64,000 nt of DNA from Sphingobium sp. Leaf26 (GCF_001421665.1 NZ_LMKV01000001.1:230-64229); one strand, 5' to 3'. Positions 25,150 through 34,841 are shown, numbered from the stretch's first letter. Translations and numbers: made by a program. The notes: generated by a model from the letters alone, not told the origin.

Positions 25150-25551
25150 TCACCCAGCCGTCGCGCAATAAGGCGGCAGCGCGATCGCGCCTGCGCCCTT
25201 GGTCTGCCAGGCGCCGGCGCCGATGCGGTAGACCTGGCCCTGCTTCACCCGGCTGCTCAGCGTCTGGCAGCCGGTGGCGGCGGCGACATCCTGTACCGTC
25301 ACCCCGCGCTGGCCGGCCAACTGGGTGTAGGCGGCGCGGCGCTTGATGTTGATCGCTTCCACTCCGGAGCGAACGTCCGCTCCGACCGTGCCGGCGATGC
25401 CGAGATAGCCGTCCGCCTGCTCGCCGACCGTGCCGGCCGTCATGGCGGCGGCCACGGCGCCGGACTGGGCGCGTGCGGGGGCAGTCATGAGGAGACCGCT
25501 GGCCAGCGCAACTGCGGCGCTAGCGGCCAAGATCAGTAGCTTGCGTGTCAT
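25150..25551 (-). CDS. ydbL: YdbL family exported protein (DUF1318)
   Basis: This 133-residue periplasmic protein has a signal peptide (MTRKLLILAASAAVALASG through PARA-Q) and the DUF1318 core 'GEQADGYLGIAGTVGADVRS' and 'INIKRRAAYTQLAGQRGV', then 'VAAATGCQTLSS'. In E. coli ydbL is the third gene of ydbH-ynbE-ydbL and helps control the YdbH-YnbE inter-membrane bridge. Here it is likewise last and overlaps ynbE by four bases. Confidence 0.9.
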   Translation of the reverse strand: MTRKLLILAASAAVALASGLLMTAPARAQSGAVAAAMTAGTVGEQADGYLGIAGTVGADVRSGVEAINIKRRAAYTQLAGQRGVTVQDVAAATGCQTLSSRVKQGQVYRIGAGAWQTKGAGAIALPPYCATAG

Positions 25552-25736
25552 TGCGGGAACAACTCCGGATTATTCTGGATAAGATCCTGCGCGTCGCGTT
25601 GCAGCTTCACAACCACTTCCTGCTGGACCTTGACGTTCAGGTTGATTTCGATGGGCTTGTCCGGGGCCTTCACCTGGATACAGCCGGTGAGGGCCAGCCC
25701 GGCGAAACCCGCCATCATGATCGTTCGCTTTTTCAT
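25548..25736 (-). CDS. ynbE: YnbE family outer-membrane lipoprotein
   Basis: This 62-residue lipoprotein has a lipobox 'LALTGC' with Cys19, then the YnbE core 'IQVKAPDKPIEINLNVKVQQ' and 'ELFPQ' at the end. In E. coli it assembles in the outer membrane with YdbH by beta-strand extension to form a lipid bridge. The start at 25736 gives a clean signal sequence; the longer frame to 26057 is antisense-like reading through ydbH and is rejected. It overlaps both neighbours by four bases. Confidence 0.92.
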   Translation of the reverse strand: MKKRTIMMAGFAGLALTGCIQVKAPDKPIEINLNVKVQQEVVVKLQRDAQDLIQNNPELFPQ

Positions 25737-28700
25737 TTCGGTTCCCCGTTTCGCACCTTGTCGCTTTCCACAGGCTGAACCGCAAGATTTTGTTGCGCGC
25801 CCGTGCGCATTTCGCCCTGCACCTGATCGCCGATGCTGTTCTGGATCAGTTGCGACGGGTCGATGAAGGATTGGGCGGTGCCCATCAGGCCACGGAAAGG
25901 CGCGGAAATGCGGACGTTGAAGATGAAGGGCAAGCCGATGAAACTGCGGCTGATGCCCGACGGCGCATCGCCCAATTTTCCGCGATTGACGCCGTTGAAG
26001 ACGACATTCGTCACCATTTCGCCGTCCAGCGCGCCGTCCATCAATATGGTCAGACATTTATATTGCAGATTCTTGAGCGCGTCGAAGGCCATCTTGCCCA
26101 TGACGCCGACCTGCTCGTTGGACACCGGGCCGACATAGGAGAGGACGCCCGACTGGCGCGTGGGATCGCAGGGGATGGTGGGCAGCACGCCTTCGGGCAT
26201 GATGAGCGGAGGCATGCCCTGCTGTCGCGCGACCAGCACGCCGCCCGCGACCCGTCCGCCCTTGGCGTTGAAGATCAACGGCATGATGCCATCGAACGTG
26301 CCGGTGGCGGAGACATTGTCCAGTTCCATCGCCTGAATGAAGGCGCCCGCGTCCAGCCCGATGACGCGGAAGGTCAGATAACGGTCGACATCCTCGCCGA
26401 AATTCATTGTGGTGGGCAGCAGGTCCAGTTTGCCGCCGGAGAAGGGCCAGCCGCCGCCCTCGATGCGAACCTTCTGTCCGGCTTCGAGACGATAGCGGAC
26501 GATGCCGTCCTGCACCTCGACGCCGGGATTGACCTTCGCGATGCGCACTTCCTGGCCCGGCGCGGAGACGAGGCCGATGAGGTCTGTGAAGTGGATTTCG
26601 CCCGACAGCCCCTCGACCGGGCCAAAGGCGGCGGCGAGATTGGCGTTGTCGGTGCGGAAGGTGCCGCTGCTGGTGACGTTGGAGCCGGTCCAGTCGATCC
26701 GGCCCTGCCCCGTCACTTTCGCATTCACATTGGCGACGACGCCGAGCGTGAGCGGCGTGATGTCTTCGGGTTGGAGGCTGGGACCGAAATTGAGGTCGGA
26801 GACGATGAGATCGGCATGGCCCTTCGCGCTCGACAGGTCATGGACGATGTCGGTGCGGGCGACCAGTGCGCCGCCGCGCGGGGCGGTGAGCGAGCCGCTG
26901 GCGGTGATGCGGCCATCCTTCATCGCCAGCCTGAAGTCTGGGGAGAGCAAGGGCACGAAGCGGGCGGGCGTTTGTGAATCGCGCACGGTGACGGCGGCGC
27001 GGAAGGCGAGCGCGCCCCTGGCGAAGCTCCAGTCGCCCGCGCCCTGTTCCATGATGAGCGGCACCGCGCCGATCTGCCCCCCTGCCCCGCCGACCTTGCC
27101 GGCAAAGCCGTCCTTCGTCGCGATCCCGTCCAGCGTGGCGGCGGCGAGGCGAACGGCGGGGGCTTCGGGCGGGCCGATGATGAGCGCCGGGTTGGCGAGC
27201 GCAAAGCCGGTGCGGCCCAGGATCATGCGGGCATGATCGGCGGTCAGGCGCATGGGGTTGTCGCCATTGCGGCCGGACAGAGCGAGGTCGCGGATTTCCG
27301 CGCCGCCGCTGGTGCCGGCGGGGCCGGTCGCGAACATCGCGCCGCCGACCGGGCACAGGGTCTGGCGGGTCTGGCCAAGGGCGAAGGCGCCGTAGCGCGC
27401 CTCGACCAGTGAGACGGGGACGCAGGACGGGTTGATCGCCAGCGCGCCATTGGCAGCCATGCGGCCTTCGATCGGCAGGCTGAGGCCGCGCAGCCGGCCG
27501 TCGGGCAGCGGTCCGTCGAGCCGCAGGGCGGTGGAGAAATGGGTGGTGCCGTTCGAGTCGGCGGTGAAGCGGACGCGGTCGAGGCTGAGGCGGGCGTCGC
27601 CGGCGGCATAGGGATCGACGAACAATTCGCCGCCGAAACCGCCGCTCGGCCGCCGCGCCAGCCGCAACGCGGCGTTGGGCAGGCCGCCGCCGCCGGTCTT
27701 GAGCGCGCCGTCAAGCGACCAGTCGAGGCCGCCCTTCCTGCCGGGCCAGGCGAGCGTGACGCGGCTGTCCGGGGCGAGGCCGATGCGAGCGCCGCTGCGG
27801 GCATCCAGAGCGGCGTCGGTGACGATTACGCTGCCGCCGGATGGCTTTTGTACCAGTGCAAAACGGGTGCGCAGGTGATTGGCCCTGCCCGCCCGGTCGA
27901 CAGCATCGGACAGTTGCATGGCGAGCGGGCCGACCGGTGTGCCTGTGCCGGCCGTGCGCAGGCCGGCGAGCGGATCGCGGCCGCCCATGTGAAGATCATG
28001 GCCCGACAATTCGCCCTTGAGGCTGTTGCCTTCCGTGCCGAACAGGAAGTCGCCAGACAGGCTGGCGTCGCGTAGCAACGCCCCTTGCGCCGTCAGCGCC
28101 TTTGCGCCGATGCGCAGTTTACCGCCAGTGCGGGCAGCGGCGCCATCGAAATCGACCCGACCGGAGGGGGCGGCCATGACCAGACCATTGGCCTTGAGCG
28201 CTTCGCCCGACAGATCGACACGGCCTTTCCAGCGGTCGAGCGTCTGACTGAGATTGAGGTCGATGACGGCAGCGGGCCGGGCGATCGCCGCGCCGGCATC
28301 GCGGCAGGCGAGAGCGTCTGCGCGAAGCGGGCCGGACAGATAGGGCTGACCCTGCTGCATCGCGATATCGACCATGGCGGTGGCGCGCGTCAGGCCGCAG
28401 CCTGCAAGCGAGGCACGCGGCATGGCGGCGGCCAAGCGGCCGCGGAAACCCGATTGCAGATTGCCGTTGCCGTCCAATTGCATGCCGACCCGCCCCGCAT
28501 CGGTGTCCAGCGTCAGGCGCGCATCCGCGATCGAGACGAGCATGTCGGGCAGGCTGAACGGCGCGGTCGAATCGGGATCACGAAACTTGTCCAGTTCGCC
28601 CAGCCGCAACACACCGTCATGATAGGAGCCGCGCATGCGCACGCCGCCGGCGCGGACCGCCGCGACCTGTGGCGTCAGGCCGACAAAGGCGATGTCGACC

Positions 28701-28963
28701 TCTACCCAACGCGCAGTCAGATCCGGCCGGGCGGGATTGCCGAGGACGATATTCTCGATTCGCTGGGTGCGAATACCGACATCGACCAGATCATAATTGG
28801 CCTGAACCCCGCGCCGGTTGAGTTCGCGGCTGACGAAATTCTCCGCGATCGGCGCACGCTGGGTCCAGAGCGCGACCAGCACCAGCGCGAGCGACCCCGT
28901 GCCGACGCCCAGCCAACGCAGCCATGCCCGGCGAACCCTGTCTTCGCCGCCCTGTTCTTCCAT
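25733..28963 (-). CDS. ydbH: YdbH family AsmA-like inter-membrane lipid transport protein
   Basis: This 1076-residue protein has an N-terminal membrane anchor (residues about 15-40, 'LGVGTGSLALVLVALW') and then a very long beta-repeat body with the C-terminal 'GVMGKMAFDALKNLQYKCLT' and 'MRTGAQQNLAV' landmarks of YdbH. YdbH, TamB and YhdP are redundant bridges carrying phospholipid to the outer membrane. Its length (E. coli 879 aa) is greater, suggesting a longer bridge. An alternative TTG at 28975 would add four residues. It leads the ydbH-ynbE-ydbL operon. Confidence 0.9.
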   Translation of the reverse strand: MEEQGGEDRVRRAWLRWLGVGTGSLALVLVALWTQRAPIAENFVSRELNRRGVQANYDLVDVGIRTQRIENIVLGNPARPDLTARWVEVDIAFVGLTPQVAAVRAGGVRMRGSYHDGVLRLGELDKFRDPDSTAPFSLPDMLVSIADARLTLDTDAGRVGMQLDGNGNLQSGFRGRLAAAMPRASLAGCGLTRATAMVDIAMQQGQPYLSGPLRADALACRDAGAAIARPAAVIDLNLSQTLDRWKGRVDLSGEALKANGLVMAAPSGRVDFDGAAARTGGKLRIGAKALTAQGALLRDASLSGDFLFGTEGNSLKGELSGHDLHMGGRDPLAGLRTAGTGTPVGPLAMQLSDAVDRAGRANHLRTRFALVQKPSGGSVIVTDAALDARSGARIGLAPDSRVTLAWPGRKGGLDWSLDGALKTGGGGLPNAALRLARRPSGGFGGELFVDPYAAGDARLSLDRVRFTADSNGTTHFSTALRLDGPLPDGRLRGLSLPIEGRMAANGALAINPSCVPVSLVEARYGAFALGQTRQTLCPVGGAMFATGPAGTSGGAEIRDLALSGRNGDNPMRLTADHARMILGRTGFALANPALIIGPPEAPAVRLAAATLDGIATKDGFAGKVGGAGGQIGAVPLIMEQGAGDWSFARGALAFRAAVTVRDSQTPARFVPLLSPDFRLAMKDGRITASGSLTAPRGGALVARTDIVHDLSSAKGHADLIVSDLNFGPSLQPEDITPLTLGVVANVNAKVTGQGRIDWTGSNVTSSGTFRTDNANLAAAFGPVEGLSGEIHFTDLIGLVSAPGQEVRIAKVNPGVEVQDGIVRYRLEAGQKVRIEGGGWPFSGGKLDLLPTTMNFGEDVDRYLTFRVIGLDAGAFIQAMELDNVSATGTFDGIMPLIFNAKGGRVAGGVLVARQQGMPPLIMPEGVLPTIPCDPTRQSGVLSYVGPVSNEQVGVMGKMAFDALKNLQYKCLTILMDGALDGEMVTNVVFNGVNRGKLGDAPSGISRSFIGLPFIFNVRISAPFRGLMGTAQSFIDPSQLIQNSIGDQVQGEMRTGAQQNLAVQPVESDKVRNGEPK

Positions 28964-29095
28964 GCCTATGGCCAACCCCGGCTTGATATGACGTCACCGT
29001 CCGTAACGGGAGCATAACGTCCCTGCACTCTTAAATATCCTTGCCCGTCGATTCCGCAACGCATAGCGTCAGGATCAAGGGCGAAGGGGGCGAGA

Positions 29096-29791
29096 TTGGC
29101 GGATCAGGATGCAAAAGCCCCGCAGGATGGCGCCGGTCATCGCGCCCGGTTGCGGCAAAAGCTGGCGGACAGCGGCGGCGAGGCGCTGCATGACCATGAA
29201 TTGATCGAATATCTGCTGGCGTTGGCTATTCCCCGGCGCGACACGAAGCCGCTGGCCAAGGCTTTGCTACGCGAGTTCGGCGGGATCGGCGGGCTGATGA
29301 CCGCCGACTGGCCCGCGATCGCGCGGGTGCCGGGCATGGGCGACACCAGCATCGCGGCGATCAAGATCGTGCAGGCGACCGCGCTGCGGATGTTACGCAA
29401 TGATGTGGCGGCGCGGCCGGTGCTGGCAAGCTGGCAGGCGCTGCTCGACTATCTGCGCGCCGACATGGCGTATCTCAGCGTCGAGCGGGTGCGGGTGTTG
29501 CACCTCAACAGTCGCAACATGTTGATCCGTGACGATCATATGGGCGACGGGTCGATCGATCAGGCCGCCATCTATGTGCGCGAGGTGATCAAACGCGCGA
29601 TGGAACTGGGGTCGGCGGCGCTGATACTGGTCCACAACCATCCTTCGGGCGATCCGTCGCCCAGCCGGCAGGATATCGACATAACCCGGCAGATCGTGGA
29701 GGCCGGCAAGCGGCTGGGCATTGCCGTGCACGACCATATCATCATGGCTGCGACCGGGCATACCAGCCTGCGGGCGCAGGGGTTGTTGTAG
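29096..29791 (+). CDS. radC: RadC/JAB-domain protein
   Basis: This 231-residue protein has an N-terminal helix-hairpin-helix-like domain ('LMTADWPAIARVPGMGDTSI') and a C-terminal JAMM metalloprotease-fold domain with 'HNHPSGDPSPSRQD', the zinc ligands of the family. The start is a TTG preceded by a GGGGGCGAG site; no ATG fits the conserved N-terminus. Despite the name, a direct role in DNA repair is not proven for the family. It is convergent with the DEAD-box gene. Confidence 0.92.
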   Translation: MADQDAKAPQDGAGHRARLRQKLADSGGEALHDHELIEYLLALAIPRRDTKPLAKALLREFGGIGGLMTADWPAIARVPGMGDTSIAAIKIVQATALRMLRNDVAARPVLASWQALLDYLRADMAYLSVERVRVLHLNSRNMLIRDDHMGDGSIDQAAIYVREVIKRAMELGSAALILVHNHPSGDPSPSRQDIDITRQIVEAGKRLGIAVHDHIIMAATGHTSLRAQGLL

Positions 29792-29907
29792 GAATATCTG
29801 CGCTTAACTTCGCACATTTCCCGCAGATCACGACATTTTATTACGGAAGGGCGATCCTATCGGAACGCCTTTGGCAAACAGCGGCGACAACGAGCGCAGC
29901 ATGACCG

Positions 29908-29948
29908 GAAATGGGCGGATAGGACATATGTCCCGATCCGCCCATTTC
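29908..29948. terminator. long hairpin between radC and the helicase gene
   Basis: GAAATGGGCGGAT pairs perfectly with ATCCGCCCATTTC. The enclosed sequence GACATATGTC is itself a palindrome, so a 13-bp stem with an inner helix is possible. There is no strong T-run, but it lies exactly between convergent genes and likely ends both. Confidence 0.7.
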
Positions 29949-29955
29949 GATATTG

Positions 29956-31476
29956 TCAGTTGTTGAAGCCGAAATTCAGGAATTCGGGCAGCGGGCCGTT
30001 CCAGCCATCGTCCGGGCCGTCATCGACCTGTTCGTTACGGCGGCGCGGCGGCGGGGCCGAGGCGGTGCGATCGGGCTGCGCATAGCGCGGGCGGTCGTCG
30101 CGGGGACGATCCTCACGCTGGCCATTGTCTCGCTGGCCATTGTCGCGCGGGCGATCCTGACGCGGACGTTCCGTGCGGGGCTGGTCTTCGCGGGGTCTGT
30201 TTTCGCGCGGTTTGTCTTCGCGCGGCTTTTCTTCGCGAGGCGCGGGCGACGGCGTGTCTTCGCGCGGGGCGTCCTCGACCTGTGCGGGGCGAGCCGCCTT
30301 GCCACGGCTGCGCGGGGCACGACGCGGTTCATCCTGCGTCGGTTCGACCGATGCGACGACTTGCGCGGCGGCGACCAGTTCGATCTTTGTCCCGATCAGC
30401 TTCTGGATATTGTCGATCGCCTCCGCGTCCGCTTCGGTAACGAACGTGTAGGCGACGCCGGATGCGCCGGCACGACCGGTGCGGCCGATGCGGTGGACAT
30501 AATCGTCCGGGTGCCAGGGCGCGTCATAGTTGAACACATGGCTGACGCCCTTGATGTCCAGCCCGCGCGCCGCGACGTCCGACGCGACCAGAATATTGAC
30601 GGTGCCGGCGCGGAACCGTTCCAGTTCGGCGATGCGCGAACCCTGGTCGATATCGCCATGGATTTCGCCCGACTTGAAGCCGTCGCGTTGCAGGCTCTTG
30701 TTCAAGTCCCGCACCGTCGTCTTGCGGTTGCAGAAGATGACTGCGCTGGTGACGTCGGTTTCCCGGAGCATCTTGCAAAGGACGTCGCGCTTCTTGCGCG
30801 AATCGACCTTCACCAGCCGCTGGGTGATGTTGATCGAGGCGCTGGCGGGCCGCGCGACTTCGATCGACTTGGGGTTGGACAGGAATTTGTCCGCCAGCTT
30901 CTTGATGACCGGCGGCATGGTCGCGGAAAACAGCAGGGTCTGCCGCTGCGTCGGCAGCTTGGTGCAGATTTCCTCGATATCCGGGATGAAGCCCATGTCG
31001 AGCATGCGGTCGGCTTCGTCGATGACCAGCAGCGAGCAGCCGTTCAGCAAAATCTTGCCCCGGCCGAACAGGTCCATCAGGCGACCCGGCGTCGCGATCA
31101 GCACGTCGACGCCCTTTTCCAGCGCCTTGAGCTGGTCGCCCATCTGCACGCCGCCGATCAGCAGCGCCATGTTGAGCTTGTGATATTTGCCGTATTTCTC
31201 GAAATTCTCGGCCACCTGGGCCGCCAGTTCGCGGGTCGGCTCCAGAATGAGCGATCGCGGCATCAGCGCACGGGCGCGGCCATGGGCGAGAATGTCGATC
31301 ATCGGCAGCACGAAGCTGGCCGTCTTGCCCGTGCCCGTTTGGGCGATGCCGATAATATCCCGCATCATCAGGACGGACGGAATCGCCTGCTCCTGGATTG
31401 GGGTCGGCGTGTCGTAACCCGATTCGGTTACGGCCTTGAGCAATTCGTCGGAAAGGCCGAGATCGGCAAAAGTCAT
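29956..31476 (-). CDS. DEAD-box RNA helicase (RhlE-like)
   Basis: This 506-residue ATP-dependent RNA helicase has Q-motif 'GYDTPTPIQEQAI', motif I 'AQTGTGKT' at 45-52, motif II 'VIDEADRMLD', motif III 'SAT', and motifs V-VI 'VASDVAARGLDIKG' and 'HRIGRTGRAG'. The C-terminal 120 residues are a disordered tail of Arg/Asp/Glu/Pro repeats ('REEKPREDKPRENRPREDQP' continuing), likely an RNA-binding or condensate-forming region. It is probably involved in ribosome assembly or mRNA decay. Confidence 0.95.
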   Translation of the reverse strand: MTFADLGLSDELLKAVTESGYDTPTPIQEQAIPSVLMMRDIIGIAQTGTGKTASFVLPMIDILAHGRARALMPRSLILEPTRELAAQVAENFEKYGKYHKLNMALLIGGVQMGDQLKALEKGVDVLIATPGRLMDLFGRGKILLNGCSLLVIDEADRMLDMGFIPDIEEICTKLPTQRQTLLFSATMPPVIKKLADKFLSNPKSIEVARPASASINITQRLVKVDSRKKRDVLCKMLRETDVTSAVIFCNRKTTVRDLNKSLQRDGFKSGEIHGDIDQGSRIAELERFRAGTVNILVASDVAARGLDIKGVSHVFNYDAPWHPDDYVHRIGRTGRAGASGVAYTFVTEADAEAIDNIQKLIGTKIELVAAAQVVASVEPTQDEPRRAPRSRGKAARPAQVEDAPREDTPSPAPREEKPREDKPRENRPREDQPRTERPRQDRPRDNGQRDNGQREDRPRDDRPRYAQPDRTASAPPPRRRNEQVDDGPDDGWNGPLPEFLNFGFNN

Positions 31477-31600
31477 TCAATAGTCCGGCACAGGAGGTCT
31501 ATCCGTCCTGCGCGGATGCGAGACGGAAATCGGGCGGCCATTGCGAAAATATCGGCCTCTTGTCAAGAAAATCGCGCAAATGAACGGCTATGGCGCGGGA

Positions 31601-32035
31601 TCAATCATCGTCATCGACCGGAATGAGGCGGCGGAAACTGTCGATCCCACAGCTAAGGCCGCTGCGCGCCTGCAATTCGTCGCGCCCCGAACAGAGCGAA
31701 CCGTCGGCGTCCGGCTCCACATAGAAGCCCGAATAGAAGCCGGTCGAGTCGCAGCCGCGTTCGAGCCGCGCCCGATAGCGATGATCGTCGGCGAGAATCA
31801 GGTCGACGCCATTGTCCACGACGATGCTGGCGCCGCGAATGGAGCGCAGCGCGACGCAGCGCGGCCCCTTTTTTTCCTGCCAGCGATTGCGCGCATCAGG
31901 TACGATTCGGGCGGGCGCACGGCCTTTCTTCACCATCGGCACGCGGATGATGACACGCTGCTGGATGGACAATTGCGCCCATTGGACCGGGTCGCCGGTC
32001 GATGCGGAAAGCAGCAGCAATATGGAATGAACCAA
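31601..32035 (-). CDS. conserved sphingomonad hypothetical protein
   Basis: This 144-residue protein starts with a hydrophobic segment (MVHSILLLLSAST), possibly a signal peptide. Its core has 'WQEKKGPRCVALRSIRGASI', then 'VDLILADDHRYRARLERGC' and 'SGFYVEPDADGSLCSGRDEL', ending 'CGIDSFRRLIPVDDDD'. The Cys pattern suggests two disulfides outside the cytoplasm. I recall similar proteins in other sphingomonads but no known function. It is divergent from the following hydroxyacid dehydrogenase gene. Confidence 0.7.
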   Translation of the reverse strand: MVHSILLLLSASTGDPVQWAQLSIQQRVIIRVPMVKKGRAPARIVPDARNRWQEKKGPRCVALRSIRGASIVVDNGVDLILADDHRYRARLERGCDSTGFYSGFYVEPDADGSLCSGRDELQARSGLSCGIDSFRRLIPVDDDD

Positions 32036-32114
32036 GACGGACCCCTTTATGGGACGGATACGCTATCGGCCAATGGTTGAACCGTCGATGAATTCCGAGG
32101 CATAAGCCCGTCCC

Positions 32115-33554
32115 ATGATTGGACAAGATAGTATCGACCGCTTCGTCGCCCTGCTCGGCCCCAAGGGGGTCGTGACCGATCCCGACGATATCGCCCCCTG
32201 GGTCAGCGACTGGCGCGGCCGATATCATGGGGCCGCCGTCGCGATCCTGTCGCCGGCGTCGACGCAGGAGGTCGCCGCGACCGTGGCGCTGGCGGCGGAA
32301 CTGGGTGTCGCGCTGGTGCCGCAGGGGGGCAATACGTCGATGGTGGGCGGCGCGACACCTCCCGCCGATGGATCGGCCCTGATCCTGTCGCTGCGACGGA
32401 TGAACCGCATACGCAGCCTGTCGCCCGACGACAATCTGGCCGTGTGCGAGGCCGGGGTGATCCTGAGCATATTACATGACGCCGCCGAGGAAGCCGGGCG
32501 GCGCTTTCCGCTGAGTTTGGGGGCGAAGGGTTCCGCGACGATCGGCGGGCTGGTGTCCACCAACGCCGGCGGGACGCAGGTGCTGCGCCACGGCACGATG
32601 CGCGCGCTGGTCGAGGGGATCGAAGCGGTGCTGCCCGATGGCAGCATCTTCGACGGGCTGGACGCGCTGAAGAAGGATAATCGCGGGTACGACATCAAAC
32701 AGTTGCTGATCGGCGCGGAAGGCACGTTGGGCGTCGTCACCGCTGCGTCGCTAAGGCTGGCGCCGGCGATCGCCGCGCGGGCTGTGGGATGGGTGGGCGT
32801 GCAGACGCCTGCCGATGCGCTGGCGCTGCTGCGACTGGCCGAAACTATGCTTGGCGACAGCATCGAGGGGTTCGAGGTGATCGCGGACGAGACGCTGGGA
32901 TTCGTGCTGGGCCATATTCCCGGCACGCGATCGCCGATCGAGACGCGCACGCCCTGGCATGTGCTGATCGAGGTGGACCATGCCGACCTGTCCGAACCCG
33001 GCCCGTCGGACCGGCTGGAGACGGCGCTGGCGGAAGCGTTCGAGCGCGGTATTGCGGTCGACGCCGCCATTGCCGCCAATGAAGCGCAGGCCGAAGCCTT
33101 CTGGCGCATTCGCGAATCGCTTTCGGAATCAGAGAAGGCGCAGGGACCGGCGCTGCAATATGACATCAGCGTGCCGGTGGCCAAGATGCCCGCCTTCATG
33201 ATCGAGGCGGCGCAGGCGGCCGAGCGCGCCTTTCCCGGCACCACCGCCTCCTCCTTCGGGCATCTGGGCGACGGCAATGTCCATTTCCATGTCCGCGCGC
33301 CCAAGGGCACGAGCGACAGCCCGGCCTGGATCGCGGCGCAGGGACAGGCGATCAACGCCTTCGTTCATGACGCCGTCGTTGCCGCCGGCGGCTCCATTTC
33401 CGCCGAACATGGCATCGGCCAGATGAAGCGGGCGGAACTGGGCCGGCTCGCCAGCCCGGCGCGGATCAGCGCCCTGCGCGCGATCAAGGCGGCGTTCGAC
33501 CCCATGGGGCTGTTCAATCCGGGCAAGCTGATCCCGCTGCCCGGTGAAGGTTGA
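32115..33554 (+). CDS. FAD-binding D-2-hydroxyacid dehydrogenase
   Basis: This 479-residue flavoprotein has an FAD-binding type 4 domain ('VPQGGNTSMVGGATPPADGS', then 'SLGAKGSATIGGLVSTNAGG') and a C-terminal FAD-oxidase domain with 'SFGHLGDGNVHFHV' and 'AEHGIGQMKRAELG', whose His residues and Asp bind metal and substrate. This architecture matches D-2-hydroxyglutarate/D-lactate dehydrogenases that feed electrons to quinone or ETF. The exact substrate is not readable. It may support serine-pathway clean-up of D-2-hydroxyglutarate. Confidence 0.88.
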   Translation: MIGQDSIDRFVALLGPKGVVTDPDDIAPWVSDWRGRYHGAAVAILSPASTQEVAATVALAAELGVALVPQGGNTSMVGGATPPADGSALILSLRRMNRIRSLSPDDNLAVCEAGVILSILHDAAEEAGRRFPLSLGAKGSATIGGLVSTNAGGTQVLRHGTMRALVEGIEAVLPDGSIFDGLDALKKDNRGYDIKQLLIGAEGTLGVVTAASLRLAPAIAARAVGWVGVQTPADALALLRLAETMLGDSIEGFEVIADETLGFVLGHIPGTRSPIETRTPWHVLIEVDHADLSEPGPSDRLETALAEAFERGIAVDAAIAANEAQAEAFWRIRESLSESEKAQGPALQYDISVPVAKMPAFMIEAAQAAERAFPGTTASSFGHLGDGNVHFHVRAPKGTSDSPAWIAAQGQAINAFVHDAVVAAGGSISAEHGIGQMKRAELGRLASPARISALRAIKAAFDPMGLFNPGKLIPLPGEG

Positions 33555-33671
33555 AGGCGCGCCATCGACAAACAGATTGCCTCTGTCGGGCAAGACCATT
33601 ATCGCCCTGCCCCAATATCAAGCCCGCGGTCCGCATCGAATTAGCGGTCGCACGTAACAGGATGACCCGAA

Positions 33672-34472
33672 ATGGCCAGTGCGCCCGCGAACAATCTGCC
33701 GATCTTCTACAATGACCTGCTGCCGCTCAGCAGCGTGGACCATGTCGACTATCGCACCAAGCCCGCCGATTCGGCGCCGTTCCTGGTCACGCAGCACGCC
33801 ATCCCGCTGACCGTGGACGAATTCGTCCCGGCGCAGCGTTTTGCGCCGATCATCTTTTCGGCCGGCAATGACGCCGTACCGCTGCTGCTGATGGGCCTCA
33901 ATGAAGGCGTCAACGTCTTCGTCGACGACGAAGGCAAGCTGCGCGGTCCGGCTTACGTCCCGGCCTATGTCCGCCGCTATCCCTGGATGCTGGCCAAGCT
34001 GCGCCCCGACAGCGAAGACCTGTCGCTTTGTTTCGACCCCACCACGCCCACGATCGGCGCGTTCGAGGACGGCCAGCCGCTGTTCGAGGATGGCAAGCCC
34101 AGCGAACTGACCCAGGGCGTGATGAAATTCTGCGAGGATTTCGAGCAGGCGGCGGCCCGTACCGGCCAGTTCGTCCGCGACCTTCAGGAAATGGACCTGT
34201 TGATGGACGGCGAAGTCGCCATCCAGACCCCGGTGGCCGACCAGCCTTTCGTCTATCGTGGCTTCCGCATGATCAACGAGGACAAGCTGCGCGACCTGCG
34301 CGGTGACCAGCTTCGCAAAATCAACCAGAACGGCATGCTGCCGCTGATCCACGCCCACCTCTTCTCGCTCCAGTTGATGCGCGAAGTGTTCGAGGCACAG
34401 GTGTCGCAGGGCAAGGGGCCGATCGCCGTTCCCGCCGCCGTGGAAGCCGCGCCCGAGGCCGCCAACGCCTGA
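33672..34472 (+). CDS. sapC: SapC family protein
   Basis: This 266-residue protein matches SapC-like proteins found across sphingomonads and caulobacters ('HYRTKPADS'-like start, 'TQHAIPLTVDEFVPAQRFAP', 'AYVPAYVRRYPWMLAKL', 'GEVAIQTPVADQPFVYRGF'). The family was named from Campylobacter S-layer loci, but most members have no proven link to S-layers. No signal peptide is present. The ATG has no neighbouring partner; it is followed by a strong terminator. Confidence 0.88.
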   Translation: MASAPANNLPIFYNDLLPLSSVDHVDYRTKPADSAPFLVTQHAIPLTVDEFVPAQRFAPIIFSAGNDAVPLLLMGLNEGVNVFVDDEGKLRGPAYVPAYVRRYPWMLAKLRPDSEDLSLCFDPTTPTIGAFEDGQPLFEDGKPSELTQGVMKFCEDFEQAAARTGQFVRDLQEMDLLMDGEVAIQTPVADQPFVYRGFRMINEDKLRDLRGDQLRKINQNGMLPLIHAHLFSLQLMREVFEAQVSQGKGPIAVPAAVEAAPEAANA

Positions 34473-34644
34473 ATGAGAAATTAACCCGAAAGGGTTTGAA
34501 AAATTGATGGAAAGGGCATCGCATCTCCCCTTGAAAGGCGATGCGACCTGCCCTATCTATCAATCATGCGATGCACCTGTCCCCCTTTCGGGTGTGTCGT
34601 ATGGGCGTCTCCCCCTTTGGAGACGTCTCCTCCCTGAACCTTGG

Positions 34645-34674
34645 CCACCCCATGCTTGCATGGGGTGGTTTTTT
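34645..34674 (+). terminator. rho-independent terminator after sapC
   Basis: CCACCCCATGC pairs perfectly with GCATGGGGTGG around a two-base TT loop and is followed by six T residues. A smaller GTCTCC/GGAGAC hairpin lies 30 bases before it. Confidence 0.9.
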
Positions 34675-34766
34675 ATGAGGCATAGCAGGAGGCGGTGGGT
34701 TTCGCTTGACGCGGTCCCGCCCCCTTCCTAAAGGCCACCCCCTACCGGTCGCCAAGCGCGACACGT

Positions 34767-34841
34767 GGCCCCTTCGTCTAGCGGTTAGGACGCGGCCCTC
34801 TCACGGCTGAAACACGGGTTCGATTCCCGTAGGGGTCACCA
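34767..34841 (+). tRNA. tRNA-Glu (anticodon CTC)
   Basis: The sequence folds into a full cloverleaf: 7-bp acceptor GGCCCCT/AGGGGTC with one G-T pair, anticodon stem CGGCC/GGCTG around loop CTCTCAC (anticodon CTC), T-arm CGGG-TTCGATT-CCCG, and an encoded CCA end. It reads GAG codons. Its 3' end is the likely attachment site for the integrase remnant that follows. Confidence 0.95.
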
